A program made the translations under genes and the position numbers. From Hydractinia symbiolongicarpus (taxonomy: Eukaryota > Cnidaria > Hydrozoa > Anthoathecata > Hydractiniidae): DNA of 64,000 nt. The DNA lies in assembly GCF_029227915.1 (NCBI RefSeq), contig NC_079879.1:18040001-18104000 (forward strand), read 5' to 3'. Below the pieces are notes generated by a model. The model ran no database searches and was not told the DNA's origin. It saw nothing but the letters and a program-made list of their open reading frames with translations. Shown piece after piece: positions 12,901-23,149 of this stretch. The number at the start of each line of letters is the position of its first letter. The first letter of the stretch is position 1.

Positions 12901-15900
12901 GCTACGAAAATCAAGTTTCATCGAACGAAGTAAGTGATAAAATTGCGAAATATTTTAGGACTAGGCAAGTCGTGTTATAGAATATTGATGATGATGAACA
13001 TCACTGATAAAGCCTCCACGCTGTTCTTTCCTTCCGCTAATGTTTAATGCTTCTAGTCGGGTTTTTTTGTAGAGTCAAACAGAAGACGTAAAAAACAAAA
13101 ATACTGCTCTTGAGCAGACTGTAAAAGATTTAAAAACTCAATTGGTTGTACTTGAATTTGATGCCAGTAAATTGAAGAAGAAGCGTGAAGAAATTGAAGC
13201 GTTGTTACAAAATTCAAACAAAGAAAAGGGTATGTCTGTGTCTTGATTATCTGTTTGAAGTATTTCAGTTTTTCTTCTGTATGTATTTAAGGTTGGCTAG
13301 TAAAATAATGACAAGCCCATAGTATTTGAAATTACTTTTGAATGGTTTTGTAAATGAAGACGATAGAACCTCAACAATTGCATATATACTAAGAAGCAGT
13401 TCAATGCAAGACACTCCATAATTTCTTTGTTTATTTGTTAAAAACTAACTGCGTTTTTGAACAAGAATTTATTCGAGTAGCAGTGGCTTAGTGTTATAGC
13501 GTTGTTTATACCTATCCCCTGGTTTAAATTCCACTCGCTGCGATTGTAAAAGTCGATTCTCTTGGAGTTACTGCTTAATTCATCTGGTAATGGTTTCGGC
13601 CGTAAAAGTGAATATGGGAAGGTTCCACTGTGAATAAGTTCAGCAAAAAGTAGCCCTCTCCACTCCTTCTACTTGGTGATTTGATAATGCAACGACTACG
13701 GGCTTAAGGGGAATAAACGATTAATAAATAATTTTCGTTTATTGTGTGTATTCTTTCGTGTTCGTCACAATTTTACCATTATTTGTGTAGCTACGCTGGT
13801 GACCAACATTGAGCTTTTGAAAACTGAAGTTGTGAAATTGAAGAATGAAAAGGTAGATATTGAGAAGAAAATTGCTTTATTAGAGGAAGAGCTAAAAGTA
13901 ATGGGTCGTGAGAACATTCTCCTTAATCAACATATCATGGTAAGTATATTTGTGTGACGGTTTGCACTCCTTAAGTGCAATAAGATCATTGCAACTTTAC
14001 ATTTTTCCCTTTCTCTATTTGTACATTTTATATTTAAGGAAAAGAGCAATCGTTTGCATCAAGAGAGGTCCAACTACAAAGAGCATATTGACAGATTGCA
14101 AGAACAAATTGAAGATCTGGTGAAGGAACGAATCCATCTGGAAGCAGAGTTGGGTTTTTTGAAGAAACAAAATGAACAGCTTCGTCAGGAGATTGTCATC
14201 ATCTTGGAGGATAATGATAATTTAGAACATGAGCTGGGCGGTTTGGAAGATGTGTTTGGTCGACAAGAGAAGGAACTTGGCTCTGCGACCGAAGAGACTA
14301 AAGCTTTGTTGCGGTAACTTTTTTGTCAAATTAACATTCTCGATATTCTAAGTCGTTGTTTGTTTTCATATTGAAACTATCGAAACAAAAAATAATTGCA
14401 GCTACCTCTTTATCTATACTTCAGGAACTTTTAATTTCGCCATTTTTCTTTGTAAAGCTACAGTTTTTTTTCACATCTGCGTAATACTTCGAACGTGTTA
14501 GCTAATAGGGAAGCAAAATTTTTAATTTGAACGTAAGAATTTTAGTATCCAATGTTCGTAAGGTATAAGGGGATGATAATATAAGCCTAGTTAACTCAGT
14601 GCTGTTTCGTTTAAAGGGAAATCTATTTTTCGCTACTGTTTTGGAAAATTTGTTTCACAAGAGAATTTTGATTGCATGGGTGGGTTGGCTTACTTGTTGA
14701 TTTTTCAACCCAGATGAGTTTGTTTTAGGCGAGCTGGCGTGTGAGCTCATCTCGTGACCTTATCTCGTTTTTGTGCTTATCCCAGCACAAAAACGAGTTT
14801 GTGCATGCAAAGCTTAAACTAGCCGCAGTTTACCACTCGTTTGTAAGTCTAATAAGTTTTGTATTAGAAATTGAACAAGTGACGAATATAGTGAAAACGT
14901 AGTAAGAAGGAATCTTTTATTTCAAAAGTAAAATTGACTTCACAAGGTTTTGCTTTGTCAACACCATCAATTTGAAATTTTTAACTTGATTCGGTTCTAG
15001 GGGGTAATATAAGGTATCCCCTTTAAACTCTCCTACATTAAATTGTCCTAGTTGATAAGAACGTCAAGGCTGAGATTTTTCCATAAATAAAAAAATAAAA
15101 GGTACGCCTTCGTAGATTAAAGGTTACCTCCCGAGCAAAATAATGTTACCTAAAACGATGCAGAATACTGTTTGACCAAACAAAATAATAATTTTTTTTG
15201 CTACACTTGTTAATTATAAAAGTACTAGTTAAAACATTTTTAACTTCACCCTCGAGCTCCTTCCTAGCCGGCTTTTAAACGCGATAAAAAATGCTTACTT
15301 GCCGCTTTCCACGTCATCACGAAATAAGCTCTGACCGCGCTGTATAGACACAGGTCAATTTACTGACTTTAAGCCTTGTGTTAGAAGAACGAAGAAATGA
15401 ATTTAAATAAATATTTTTACTTTGTCTCTGAAAAAAAAATCAGGATAAAAAAGGACTTTTTATTCCATAATACTTCCTCTGATTTGAGCATATACATACT
15501 AACAAGGCGATAAATTAAATTCGCCGAAACTTTCCCAACGTTTTTTTTTTTATATAAAAATACAAATTTTTAAAGCTTTAGGCTCAGCGGGAAATTCTTT
15601 AAAGAGATTTTGAGTAATTTTCAGGCTGGGATTATTTACTTTAAGGGAAATATCTTTCGCGGGGACAAATTTTTCCCCAGAAGGGCTTGTTAGGTTTTTT
15701 GTACTCTTAACCGTAGACATGAACAAAAAACCTAACAAACCTAACAAACAAGCTCTGGGACGAGGTACTTCACGATCGACCAACACTTTAGCGTAAAGAA
15801 ACTTTGACGATCGACCAACACTTTAGCGTGATGTACTTTCACGATCGACCAACACTTTAGCGTGAAGAAACTTTCACGATCGACCAACACTTAAAACTCT

Positions 15901-18900
15901 AACCATATAAGAAGAACACAATAAGCACGGGTTTCTAAGAAATAAACTGGCGGTTGAAACCTTATTTTTGTGGTTTATACAAAAAAAATTATATTTCACA
16001 GCATTTCAATTTTTTACATAAACATTTACACGAAATACAAAAAATGTTAGTGACATCTTTTGTTGTGATGTCTATTTCTACTAAAATTAGTTCGTTCGGT
16101 TGCGCGATCCTTTTCCACAAAAGTTAGAAGTTAAGTTAAAAAATACAACAGTTTGTATTACACTATGTAAATCAAAAGGACACTCACGCTATCTTTTGGG
16201 GTACAATTTTTTACCGTAAGGCAAAGATGAAGCAACGATGGTAGCAAACGTCGTGTATCAATACCATAGTTGACACATTAAACAACACTGCACTCAAACA
16301 AATGCTTAGCTAGGTAGTTTTCAATTAAAAAAATATGCGGTTTCTATTAATTTTTTAAAGTTTGGTGTTCGTACAAAACAAAATAGAATTCACTTTGGTA
16401 ACGTGCAGCTTTATAATCAAATCTCTTACCTTATGAATGTCGAACTTACGTTACTTCACCTTTCTCTTTCTTCTTTCGCTTAAAACCTTATATCTCCTTA
16501 GGCGTTCGTCGAAAACATATGATTCTATGCATATTATTGGTCAGCCTTTCAGGCAACGAATAAACAAAATTTCGCCAAATATTTTTTTAAATATGCACTG
16601 CTGACTTCAGAAAGCAACTTATTCTTTCATTGTCCTTCTGCCTAAGTGGATTTTTCACGGGCTTTATCGATTAGTATATAAACTCCCCTATGTTGTGTTT
16701 CTTTCGTAGAGCTTCTTCAGTCATCTTGTATAGTGTAGATGTAATAATTATAGTTATAATAGTTATATAGTTTAAATTCTTACTTCTTTAAATCTGGCTC
16801 GGTATGGACCATGTTTAAATAATAAAAAACGCGTCCGTATATGATTTTTTATTCTGAACTAATTAAAATATATATAAAACCGTAAACGTGCGCATATTTT
16901 GTCGCGTGATTAACAACTTAGTGCACAGTTCCTAAATAATATCGAACAGGTTGTCATAATTACATATTTCTTTCAGTCAACTTTGCGCTGTTGAAGCAGA
17001 GAATCTCAATTTGTGCACACAACAAAGCTTGCGACATGATGACGTAGAAGATTTTAAAAAACAAATTGACCGGTTGGAACGCGAAAAGGAAAAGATTGGA
17101 ATCGAGAAAATGTCTACTGAAGTTAAAACCAAAACTTTAAAGGAGCGCCTTTTGATGGCTGAATTGGAGATTTCTAAACTTAAGTCTGAACATGCAACAG
17201 TGGAAAGTCAGAGAAGGTATTGAAACTTTCAATTTTGAACTTTTGTACTGCATATGACCCCAAGAGTTTTACAGATCACAATTGTTGTACGAAAACCAAC
17301 TGCATATTTGATATCGACTCAGGAAAAATCTGGAAAGCTTAGGAGGTACTTAAAAATTCTAAAAAAATTTGCATGCCTTTAACCTGGGAAGACTCAGGGA
17401 ATTTTGGCTCTACTTGAGAAAACTTGAGGGATTTTGGGAGATGCTTTCCCTGAAATGTGTTTAATCAAGAAATGTAAAACAGTAGCAGCAAACCCTAAAT
17501 TAGGTATTATTGAAATCATATTCCTTTACAACTTGCATAAAATGGGCTTTACGTCCCATATTTTGTAGTGAATATAATTAGCTTCTCCAATAAATTGGAG
17601 GGAACTATTATACTGAAACGTGATTCTTCCTTAGAAAGATTTCATGAAGAGCAGACATGTGTGTTGCCCAGCAGACCTATTTTTTCTTACCACTCGAAAG
17701 ACGGAAAAATTATGTGTGAGAGAAATTGAGTTTTAATTTCCTCGAAGAAAGTTAACTAGGCTAACACAAGTGGTAAAACTTGTGATTTTCTCGTTTCTAA
17801 CATACTTAATAATACCTGACTACTTGTGTTATGTATGCCATTCGATAAGCACAGTGCTTCATACTAAAAGTATATATACTTAAAAATCCGAGTGAGAAAA
17901 AACTTCATAAGTTTTGAGAAAAAGAGATTTATTTTGATACTGTCTTTAAAAATTACATTCTTATTTTTGTTATAAAAGCATTTCTACGAAATTTAAAAGT
18001 TTCTCACTGAAAACCAGGTTGTTGTTTTAATGCACACCTGACATGCACGCACTAGTAATTTCCACATTCAGCTTTAAATATTCTTGAGAAAATATTGCAG
18101 CTTTTTCTCTTTAACTAAAACTATATCTGTTTTACTTCGGAATTAAAATCAGCCCTAACCGAACCTTTTTTTGTTGAGAAAGGTTAAACATATGGATCCA
18201 CAATATTTGATGTTGACGCTATAGTATTACTATCTAGCCCCTATTTAACTTGGTTCATTATCTTTAAGAGTAACTTAGGTGTGGAATAAACGTGTTACCT
18301 AATGTAGGTTGCTAGTGGAAGACCTCGATGCTGCTGATCGTGAGAGAAATTTACTGAAATCAGAGCTGCATGGACTCGCTCGCGCATTGTCACCTCTCAA
18401 GAAAGATGTGAGCGATGTACTTCGAAAACAAGAAAGTTTGCAAAGTGAATTAAACCAATCATCCAATATTGACATCAGTAATGAACTGCTGCGAATAAAG
18501 GAAGATCTGTGCTCGTTTAATGCAGAAAAAGCTGCTCTCGAGTGCGAACAGTGTGATTTAGAAAGCAGATTGAGAACTTTAAGCGAAGAGAAAGAAGGCT
18601 TGAGAGGGAAGCTAAGAAATCTAATTCAAGTTAGTCCTTTTAACAGTTATTGCTGCAAATTTCTGTTTATTTGTATGTCAGTTTTGTTGTTTTTCTTACC
18701 TTTGACTATATCTCCCGTTTTTGTATGTGTCCTAAGTAAATACTGCATTTGTCTTACAATAAAGAAGGCTTTTTCTTTGCAGGATTTAAACAATCGAAGT
18801 CAGGAGGGCACACATAACGATCTCACTGAAATGGAAGAAACAATTCAATTGATCAGTCAATTGATTACGAAGAAAGACGACTTAAATGAAGATAAAATCC

Positions 18901-20105
18901 TATTAACTGAAGATTTATTGGATGCTCAATACACAAACCAAGTTTTAAATGTTTCACTCTCTACCTGCAGTGACAGGTTGAGGTCGACGCAAGAAGAACT
19001 TGGCATTGCTACGGTCGAAAGGTTGAAACTAAAAGACAAAGCTAGGCAAGTTGATAGACGTGTTTCAGAGATTCAAAAACTACAATTTGACTGCAAGAGT
19101 GGAGTGAGCCCGTTACAATACGAATTAAACAAGCTGAAAACTGACATTAGTAATTTTGAGGTTGAGCAATTAAATGTGTTAGAAGAAGTGCAAAATTTAA
19201 ACAAACAGTTAGAACTAGCTGAAAACAACTTAATAAATGTTGTATACTTTAAAAAAGTTATCGAAAAAAATCTACGTCAATATAAAGAACGAAACAATCA
19301 ACTTGAATTGCATTTGAGAGTGATTTATGACGACTTGGTCGGGATGGAGGCACATATGGAAACAGCGCCAAGTAAAAGTGCCAAAGTGTTGCTCGAAACC
19401 CTCGATTTGCATAAACATTTTCAGTCATTAGAAGACGATTTGAGGACGACAGAATCGCACAATGTTGCTTTAAAAGAAGATGCTGCAAATTTATTAGAAC
19501 GTTGTGCGGCACTTGAAGAAGAGAAAAATATAAACACGGTAAGTTCAGGATATCTTCAAGATAGCATGGATGGTCAGCATTCTTTAATTGCACAACTTCA
19601 AAAAGAGAAAGATGCTTTAGCGTATGAGAAGAGCAGACTGCTTACGAAATTATCCTTCTATAAAGACGACAAAAAACGAATTTTGGAAGATTCGCAACGT
19701 TTAAACAAAAATCTGGCTGCTTATGCCAGATACACTCAACAACTAGAGAAAAAATTACAAGTCCTTAAAATCGATTTGTCAGATTTGAAAAATTCTCCAG
19801 AATGTGTTAGCATGAGCGCTGCTTTCAGCAGTACTAATCTGAAGGAAGCCTCTGGCATGTTATGTGATCGTTGCATTGTTAATGTAAGGCGTAAGTTTGA
19901 AGGGGTGCACGTAAACACTCAGTTATTGGGAGATGAGTTGCTAGATTGTATCACAGACAATTTATCTCTCGAAACAGCAATTTTTAGTTTTATGGAAGAG
20001 AAGTTAAAACTAGAGAGAGAAATGGTTGTGGTCGAAACAGATTTTTGTGATTTGGGACAACAAGCCCTATTAAATGAATTGAGCAGTCAGCATTTGTCGG
20101 GTTAA
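942..20105 (+). CDS. Kinesin motor protein with giant coiled-coil tail (5' partial, 22 exons)
   Basis: Microtubule motor ATPase; 2,135 residues lie in the window and the N-terminal part of the motor is upstream. Seen: exon 1 opens inside the P-loop (GKTYTLM). It is followed by [12 protein letters not shown], switch I (MNRASSRSH, completed by splicing 1672 to 2390), switch II (DLAGSE, about residue 197), the [14 protein letters not shown] helix and [14 protein letters not shown]. The motor ends near residue 318, then coiled coil runs almost to the stop TAA at 20103-20105. A Ser-rich, non-coiled break lies at about 11630-11770. The end of the motor (RAMKI...[10 protein letters not shown]) recalls ungrouped, plant ARK/KIN-UB-like kinesins; this is an inference from remembered family patterns. 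It is not an obvious member of kinesin-1 to -14. Cargo and location are unknown; a structural or ciliary-rootlet role is only possible. The exon chain is very secure because all 21 junctions preserve phase. Confidence 0.9.
1670..1805 (+). repeat. 34-bp minisatellite, four copies, starting on a splice donor
   Basis: Four head-to-tail copies of a 34-bp unit start at 1670, 1704, 1738 and 1772. They are identical except for one base near 1721 in copy 2. Each copy begins CCGGTATGCAG. In copy 1 the CG is the end of motor exon 3 and GTATGC is its donor, so the array duplicates the exon-intron border three extra times. Only the first donor gives the conserved SSRSH frame. Confidence 0.95.
3187..3612 (+). 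repeat. Imperfect tandem duplication, period about 273 bp
   Basis: The block at about 3187-3345 recurs at about 3460-3612 with substitutions and small gaps. Shared landmarks are GGAGACCT(A/G)CAAACCTGACA and CTAAACCAAAATGG, with an aagagaaaaa run before them. It lies in the intron between motor exons 4 and 5. Nothing in it looks coding. Confidence 0.75.
3896..4053. repeat. TTTA/TTTATA low-complexity tract
   Basis: A run of TTTA repeats drifting into T-rich sequence fills most of the 217-bp intron between exons 5 and 6. It acts as an extended pyrimidine-rich region before the acceptor at 4104. Confidence 0.9.
4926..5229. mobile_element. Palindrome-ended MITE in kinesin intron
   Basis: The first 26 bp (4926-4951, TACCGTAAATGATCG...) and the last 26 bp (5204-5229) are inverted copies with one mismatch. 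TA at each edge could be a TA target duplication. The inside is G-rich, with repeated GGGGGCTTATT-like blocks. It has no coding capacity, about 300 bp, and sits between exons 9 and 10. TA-TSD MITEs with such ends suggest a Tc1/mariner-type origin; this is an inference. Confidence 0.75.
6079..7386. other. Intron 11, AT-rich, with a decayed MITE half
   Basis: No exon or conserved coding stretch seen. Around 6300-6345 the sequence TTTATCGGACAAACTTTGTCG resembles one arm of the palindromic MITE at 55641-55761, so this is probably a decayed relative. Confidence 0.5.
8815..10955. other. Intron 14, no supported feature
   Basis: A 2.1-kb AT-rich intron between two coiled-coil exons. Short open frames on both strands (for example 9576-9842 + and 10436-10663 -) show no motif I recognise and have no visible relatives in the window. 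Confidence 0.5.
13474..13545 (+). repeat. Possible tRNA-derived SINE head
   Basis: A box A-like GTGGCTTAGTG at 13483-13493 and a box B-like GGTTTAAATTCC at 13521-13532 are spaced as in Pol III internal promoters. The following 150 bases look unlike the surrounding intron. The boxes deviate from consensus, so this is tentative. Confidence 0.35.
14764..14797. other. 13-bp perfect hairpin in intron 19
   Basis: CTCGTTTTTGTGC (14764-14776) and its exact complement (14785-14797) flank an 8-base loop. It lies in the 2.66-kb intron between exons 19 and 20. No transposon ends are evident beside it. Confidence 0.8.
15687..15738. other. 16-bp perfect hairpin
   Basis: TTGTTAGGTTTTTTGT (15687-15702) is matched by its exact reverse complement at 15723-15738, with a loop of about 20 bases. 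The right arm is followed by a CCTAACAAA repeat. It may be the core of a small foldback element that also includes the tandem repeats just downstream. Confidence 0.75.
15771..15891 (+). repeat. 34/35-bp tandem repeat, four copies
   Basis: Units starting at 15771, 15806, 15840 and 15875 share ACGATCGACCAACACTTTAG (the last is cut short), each with a CGATCG palindrome. There are no unique spacers between the copies, so this is an intronic minisatellite and not a CRISPR array. Confidence 0.9.
18630..18782 (+). other. Stop-free, frame-preserving 153-bp intron (last intron of kinesin)
   Basis: GTTAGT at 18630 and TTTGCAG ending at 18782 bound a 153-base intron in phase 0. It has no stop codon, so exons 21 and 22 look like one open frame. 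Its translation is hydrophobic and Cys-rich, quite unlike the charged coiled coil on both sides. This is why I call it an intron. If retained it would insert 51 residues including a membrane-like stretch. Confidence 0.8.
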
Positions 20106-20756
20106 CATTGAAATATAAGATCCTGATCATTTAGTCCGTTATTTTTTGATCCCTTAAAAATACCTCTACCCAATTTTTTCAACATATTCCTTTTCCAAGC
20201 TAGCCTGCGTACACTGTAACCCCTTGCCCTCCCACCCTCCGTCCCACTCCCTTCCACCCTTATTGAAACCATGTCTATACATATATTGTAGAATGCATCC
20301 CTTTGGTCATTTGTGAACAAAAAGTAGGTGGTGCAGAGATTTAATGATGGCGTGAAAAGTACGACAGCTTGAGAATATCATGACAGTCAGAGTACTTCGC
20401 ATCGTTTGGTGGTTGTGGACTTCGTACAACTGAACGCAGCAATATGTGATCCATCGATGGTGAACCTTTGTTACACTTTTTTAATTTTTATTACAATTTA
20501 TAATTTGCACTTTTAAAACGAAAACAACACATTTCCTAAAAAAAGCAAAATTCTGTTATTAAAAAAGAACCTTCTCGTCTAATGTAACTCATTTTTTTAT
20601 GTTCTGAATATTTTTTGTAGATAATTTACATTTTTGTTATTAGTGACTTTTCGAAATAGCTATTTAATTTATCTGTGTATTTAAATCTTGTAAATTATCT
20701 GCTGTTGACTAGTATATACAAATATATGTAGATGGAGGTGATCTCTATCAGCGAGA
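20106..20756. other. 3' flank of the kinesin gene
   Basis: Non-coding, AT-rich. ATTAAA at 20559-20564 is the nearest plausible poly(A) signal on the plus strand; AATAAA at 21463 is a distant alternative. A C-rich stretch (about 20217-20262) has no known meaning. Confidence 0.4.
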
Positions 20757-20759
20757 GTG

Positions 20760-20850
20760 TGAAGTGTAAACTTTGAACCAGCGACCATTGGGTTAGTGCC
20801 CCACTGCTCTGCCAACTGAGCTATCAGTCCGACAGTGAGGCGAGTTTGCA
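20760..20850 (-). repeat. tRNA-derived SINE head
   Basis: On the minus strand, box A (TAGCTCAGTTGG, from 20823 down to 20812) and box B (GGTTCAAAG, from 20779 down to 20771) are spaced as in a tRNA gene. The D-arm can fold. The sequence after the T-loop does not pair with the T-stem, and the base before the apparent anticodon is C rather than U. So it is a tRNA-like SINE promoter region and not a working tRNA gene. The SINE body probably lies at lower coordinates. Confidence 0.65.
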
Positions 20851-20950
20851 ATTGCCTTTTCTCTCAGTACAGGATCGGGCCATACTATAGGCTTCGAAGT
20901 CGTTTACGTGAGACCCAAAGTGAACTCGAACTGGTTAGAGTCACTTCGGT

Positions 20951-21924
20951 TAACAGTGTATTTCTTACAACTGTTTAGAGAAATAAGTTTTAATAACTTC
21001 GGCTGACATTTTTAGCTGATACAAGATTCTAATGTAAACATTTCACCCAAGTGAAATACGGCTTTTGAACAGTGTTTATCCCTGAAAGTGACGTTTCTTA
21101 CAGTCAGATAATACAAAACTACAAATATGGGAGATATTGGTTCTGATTAAAAAAGAGCCGATAGAGAGTTTTACAAGCCTAATGGTTGTGACACTTTAAG
21201 CCTTTTTTTACTATCTTTAATATAAGCATCTCTACTTAAATTTGACGACTATCGTCCGTGTTTATATATCAATCGAACATCAATGTTGTTATTGGCTGTT
21301 GAAATCCCCCCCTTCTGAGCGAAGGGAATGCAATTTATAATTTTTTCTTTCTTTTCTGTACAAAGCTTTTATTTGCTCCATAAATATTTCTCTGGTTTTA
21401 GTGTATGATAATCTTTTTTAACCGTGAACATTGTAGCCTTTTCAAGTTTTAACCTGGCGGCAAATAAAAAACGAATCTGGTTCGTTATTAAACTTGTCTC
21501 AAGCCAAAATACAGGGCAGTAACGAGATCTTATGCTGCTTGTATAAAAAGAATTCCCTTTTCTTAGCTGATCACGTTTGGAATTTTCAAGGAAAACTTCG
21601 ATACAACTAAAAGTTACTTATTCTGAAAAAAACTGTGAAACCAAGTATCAAAATAATCAAAAATATTAGTTACGCCAGATTAGTATTGCCGTAATTGTCT
21701 ACCACTGTTTAAATAATCTTTTTGGTTTTTGCTTTTGGTAGATGCTGCTAAACGTTTTGCTTTTTCTGACAAAAGAATGATCAGTTGGACTGTTTTTTGC
21801 GCTGAAAGAGTGATTTTCCAAATTTGCATGCTGCAAATTCTTTGCATTCGCTTGCCCATTGTCATTTCTTCCATGCTGGCTTTTACTTGGCCAAAAAAAG
21901 TCTAGTGAAAATCCACCAACACTG
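20951..21924. other. Intergenic, nothing recognised
   Basis: AT-rich sequence between the SINE-like region and the inverted motif array. Short frames on both strands have no recognisable domain. Confidence 0.4.
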
Positions 21925-22870
21925 AAAATAAAAGGGGAGTCATTGCGACGCTCTTTAGGGTGTCGTTGATATTTGACTCTCTTAGGCGTAAAATTGCTTA
22001 TAAAATGACTCCCTTATTGGATTTGGTTTTACATTTGATGAAGAGCTTTTATATTTTGAGCGAAATGACTCCCTTCGGCGAAAAAAAAAATGACTCCTTT
22101 AGGGAGCATTTATTGTACTCAAACAGAAAAGCACATGAAGCTATACATTCTCCCCTCAAAAGATGCGTTCGATGATTCGATGTGCGTTCAAATTAATTTG
22201 TTGTGCGTTCAATAATTTGTTGTGCGTTCAATAATTTGACGTGTGTTCGATGACAGATAACTTGCGCTCTTTCAAGATTTTTGGTGAAACGCGTGAGACC
22301 CCACGAAATTAAACCCTTATGTGCAATAAGTTGAAGATTCATTTTCCTGTTTCCCTTACATTTCTTGCCCTGCTTCTACGCATACTTCAATCTCTTCAAA
22401 TTTTGTTGCAAGACATTCACAAGTTGTGCAAAGGAAGAATGGAAATATTATTAAAATAGGATTGCTTCTATTCCTGTTATCTAGGTATCACTTAAATGGT
22501 TTTTCACTAGGCGGATCATTCATGCGGATCGGTTCAAAATGTGTGTGTAGGTTGATTAGAATGCGACTGACGAAACTGCTTAAAATCTCTTAAAAAACAC
22601 GTCTCCATGTTTTAATCCGCTTAGTAGTATATTTAGGATGAGGGGGCGTAGGGGAGTCAAATCGTGTAAGATAATAACCTAATGAGTGTCAATATGACAC
22701 CCTTAATAGGGTCAATAAAAAAAGAAACGCTTAAAGGAGTCATTTTTTGTTGCTTCCATGAGGACCAAAAAGGGAGTCATTTCTGAAATTGATAACTAAA
22801 AGGGAGTCAAAAAATCAACGCGTAAGGGAGCCAAAATGATGCCCTTTAACATGTTAGTGAACGCATCCTG
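21925..22870. repeat. Inverted array of GGGAGTCATT motifs (foldback-like element)
   Basis: The left part carries GGGGAGTCATT once near 21931 and the opposite strand, AAATGACTCCCTT or a close variant, near 22002, 22064 and 22087. The right part carries AAAGG(A/G)GTCATT-like motifs near 22733, 22768 and 22799. The outer edges are roughly inverted (GGCGT...TTGA near 21960; TCAAAAAATCAACGCG near 22807). This looks like a non-autonomous foldback or MITE family with repeated subterminal motifs. There is no coding capacity. Confidence 0.5.
22164..22252 (+). repeat. About 20-bp tandem repeat, four to five copies
   Basis: Units of the form (T)GTGCGTTCAATAATTTG follow each other with substitutions (GATGCGTTCGATGATTCG at the left edge, GTGTGTTCGATGAC at the right). 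It forms the middle of the inverted GGGAGTCATT array, so it may be that element's internal satellite. Confidence 0.75.
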
Positions 22871-23149
22871 TCTTTTTCTATTTGACTTCCTCTTTGACTT
22901 GAAGTTTTCATTATATTGATTTTCCTCGTCTGCTTTGTTCTTTTTCATCTCTTTGCTCCAATTTGTGTAATGCGTTTGAATGAATGCAAAATTCGTAACA
23001 CTTCTGATGAAACAAAGCGTTTTGCACTTTTTCATCAAGCTGTGTTGTGATGTTTACGTCTTTCTGTATTGCACTAAAATTGGATTAACATTTCATTAAT
23101 TATTTCATCTCGGTACCTATATACGGTATTTTTTGACAAAACAGAAGAT

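Larger units (their letters stand above)
5259..20105 (+). other. Kinesin coiled-coil tail exons 10-22
   Basis: Exons: 5259-5350, 5887-6078, 7387-7741, 7817-7885, 8089-8814, 10956-12337, 12759-12929, 13073-13229, 13791-13939, 14039-14313, 16977-17216, 18308-18629, 18783-20105. The tail is rich in Glu, Lys, Leu, Gln and Asn with a heptad look and very few Pro or Gly, typical of long rod proteins such as rootletin, myosin tails or CENP-E. The largest exon (10956-12337) contains a short Ser/Thr/Arg-rich hinge (SQSQPTS, TPEKR, VRRSVHS) that may be phosphorylated. Near the C-terminus a CDRC motif interrupts the rod. No ATTAAA or AATAAA is close to the stop; ATTAAA at 20559 is the nearest candidate poly(A) signal. 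Confidence 0.85.

Noticed and set aside
15771-15891. CRISPR-like repeat array
   Set aside because: Repeats are directly adjacent with no unique spacers and the genome is eukaryotic; the same applies to 1670-1805.
18309-20105. A single 598-residue continuous frame
   Set aside because: It contains a consensus donor and acceptor around a 153-base hydrophobic stretch unlike the coiled coil on both sides, so it is two exons with a stop-free intron.
20760-20850. Functional tRNA gene on the minus strand
   Set aside because: Internal promoter boxes are good but the T-stem cannot pair and U33 is absent; it is a SINE-type tRNA relic.
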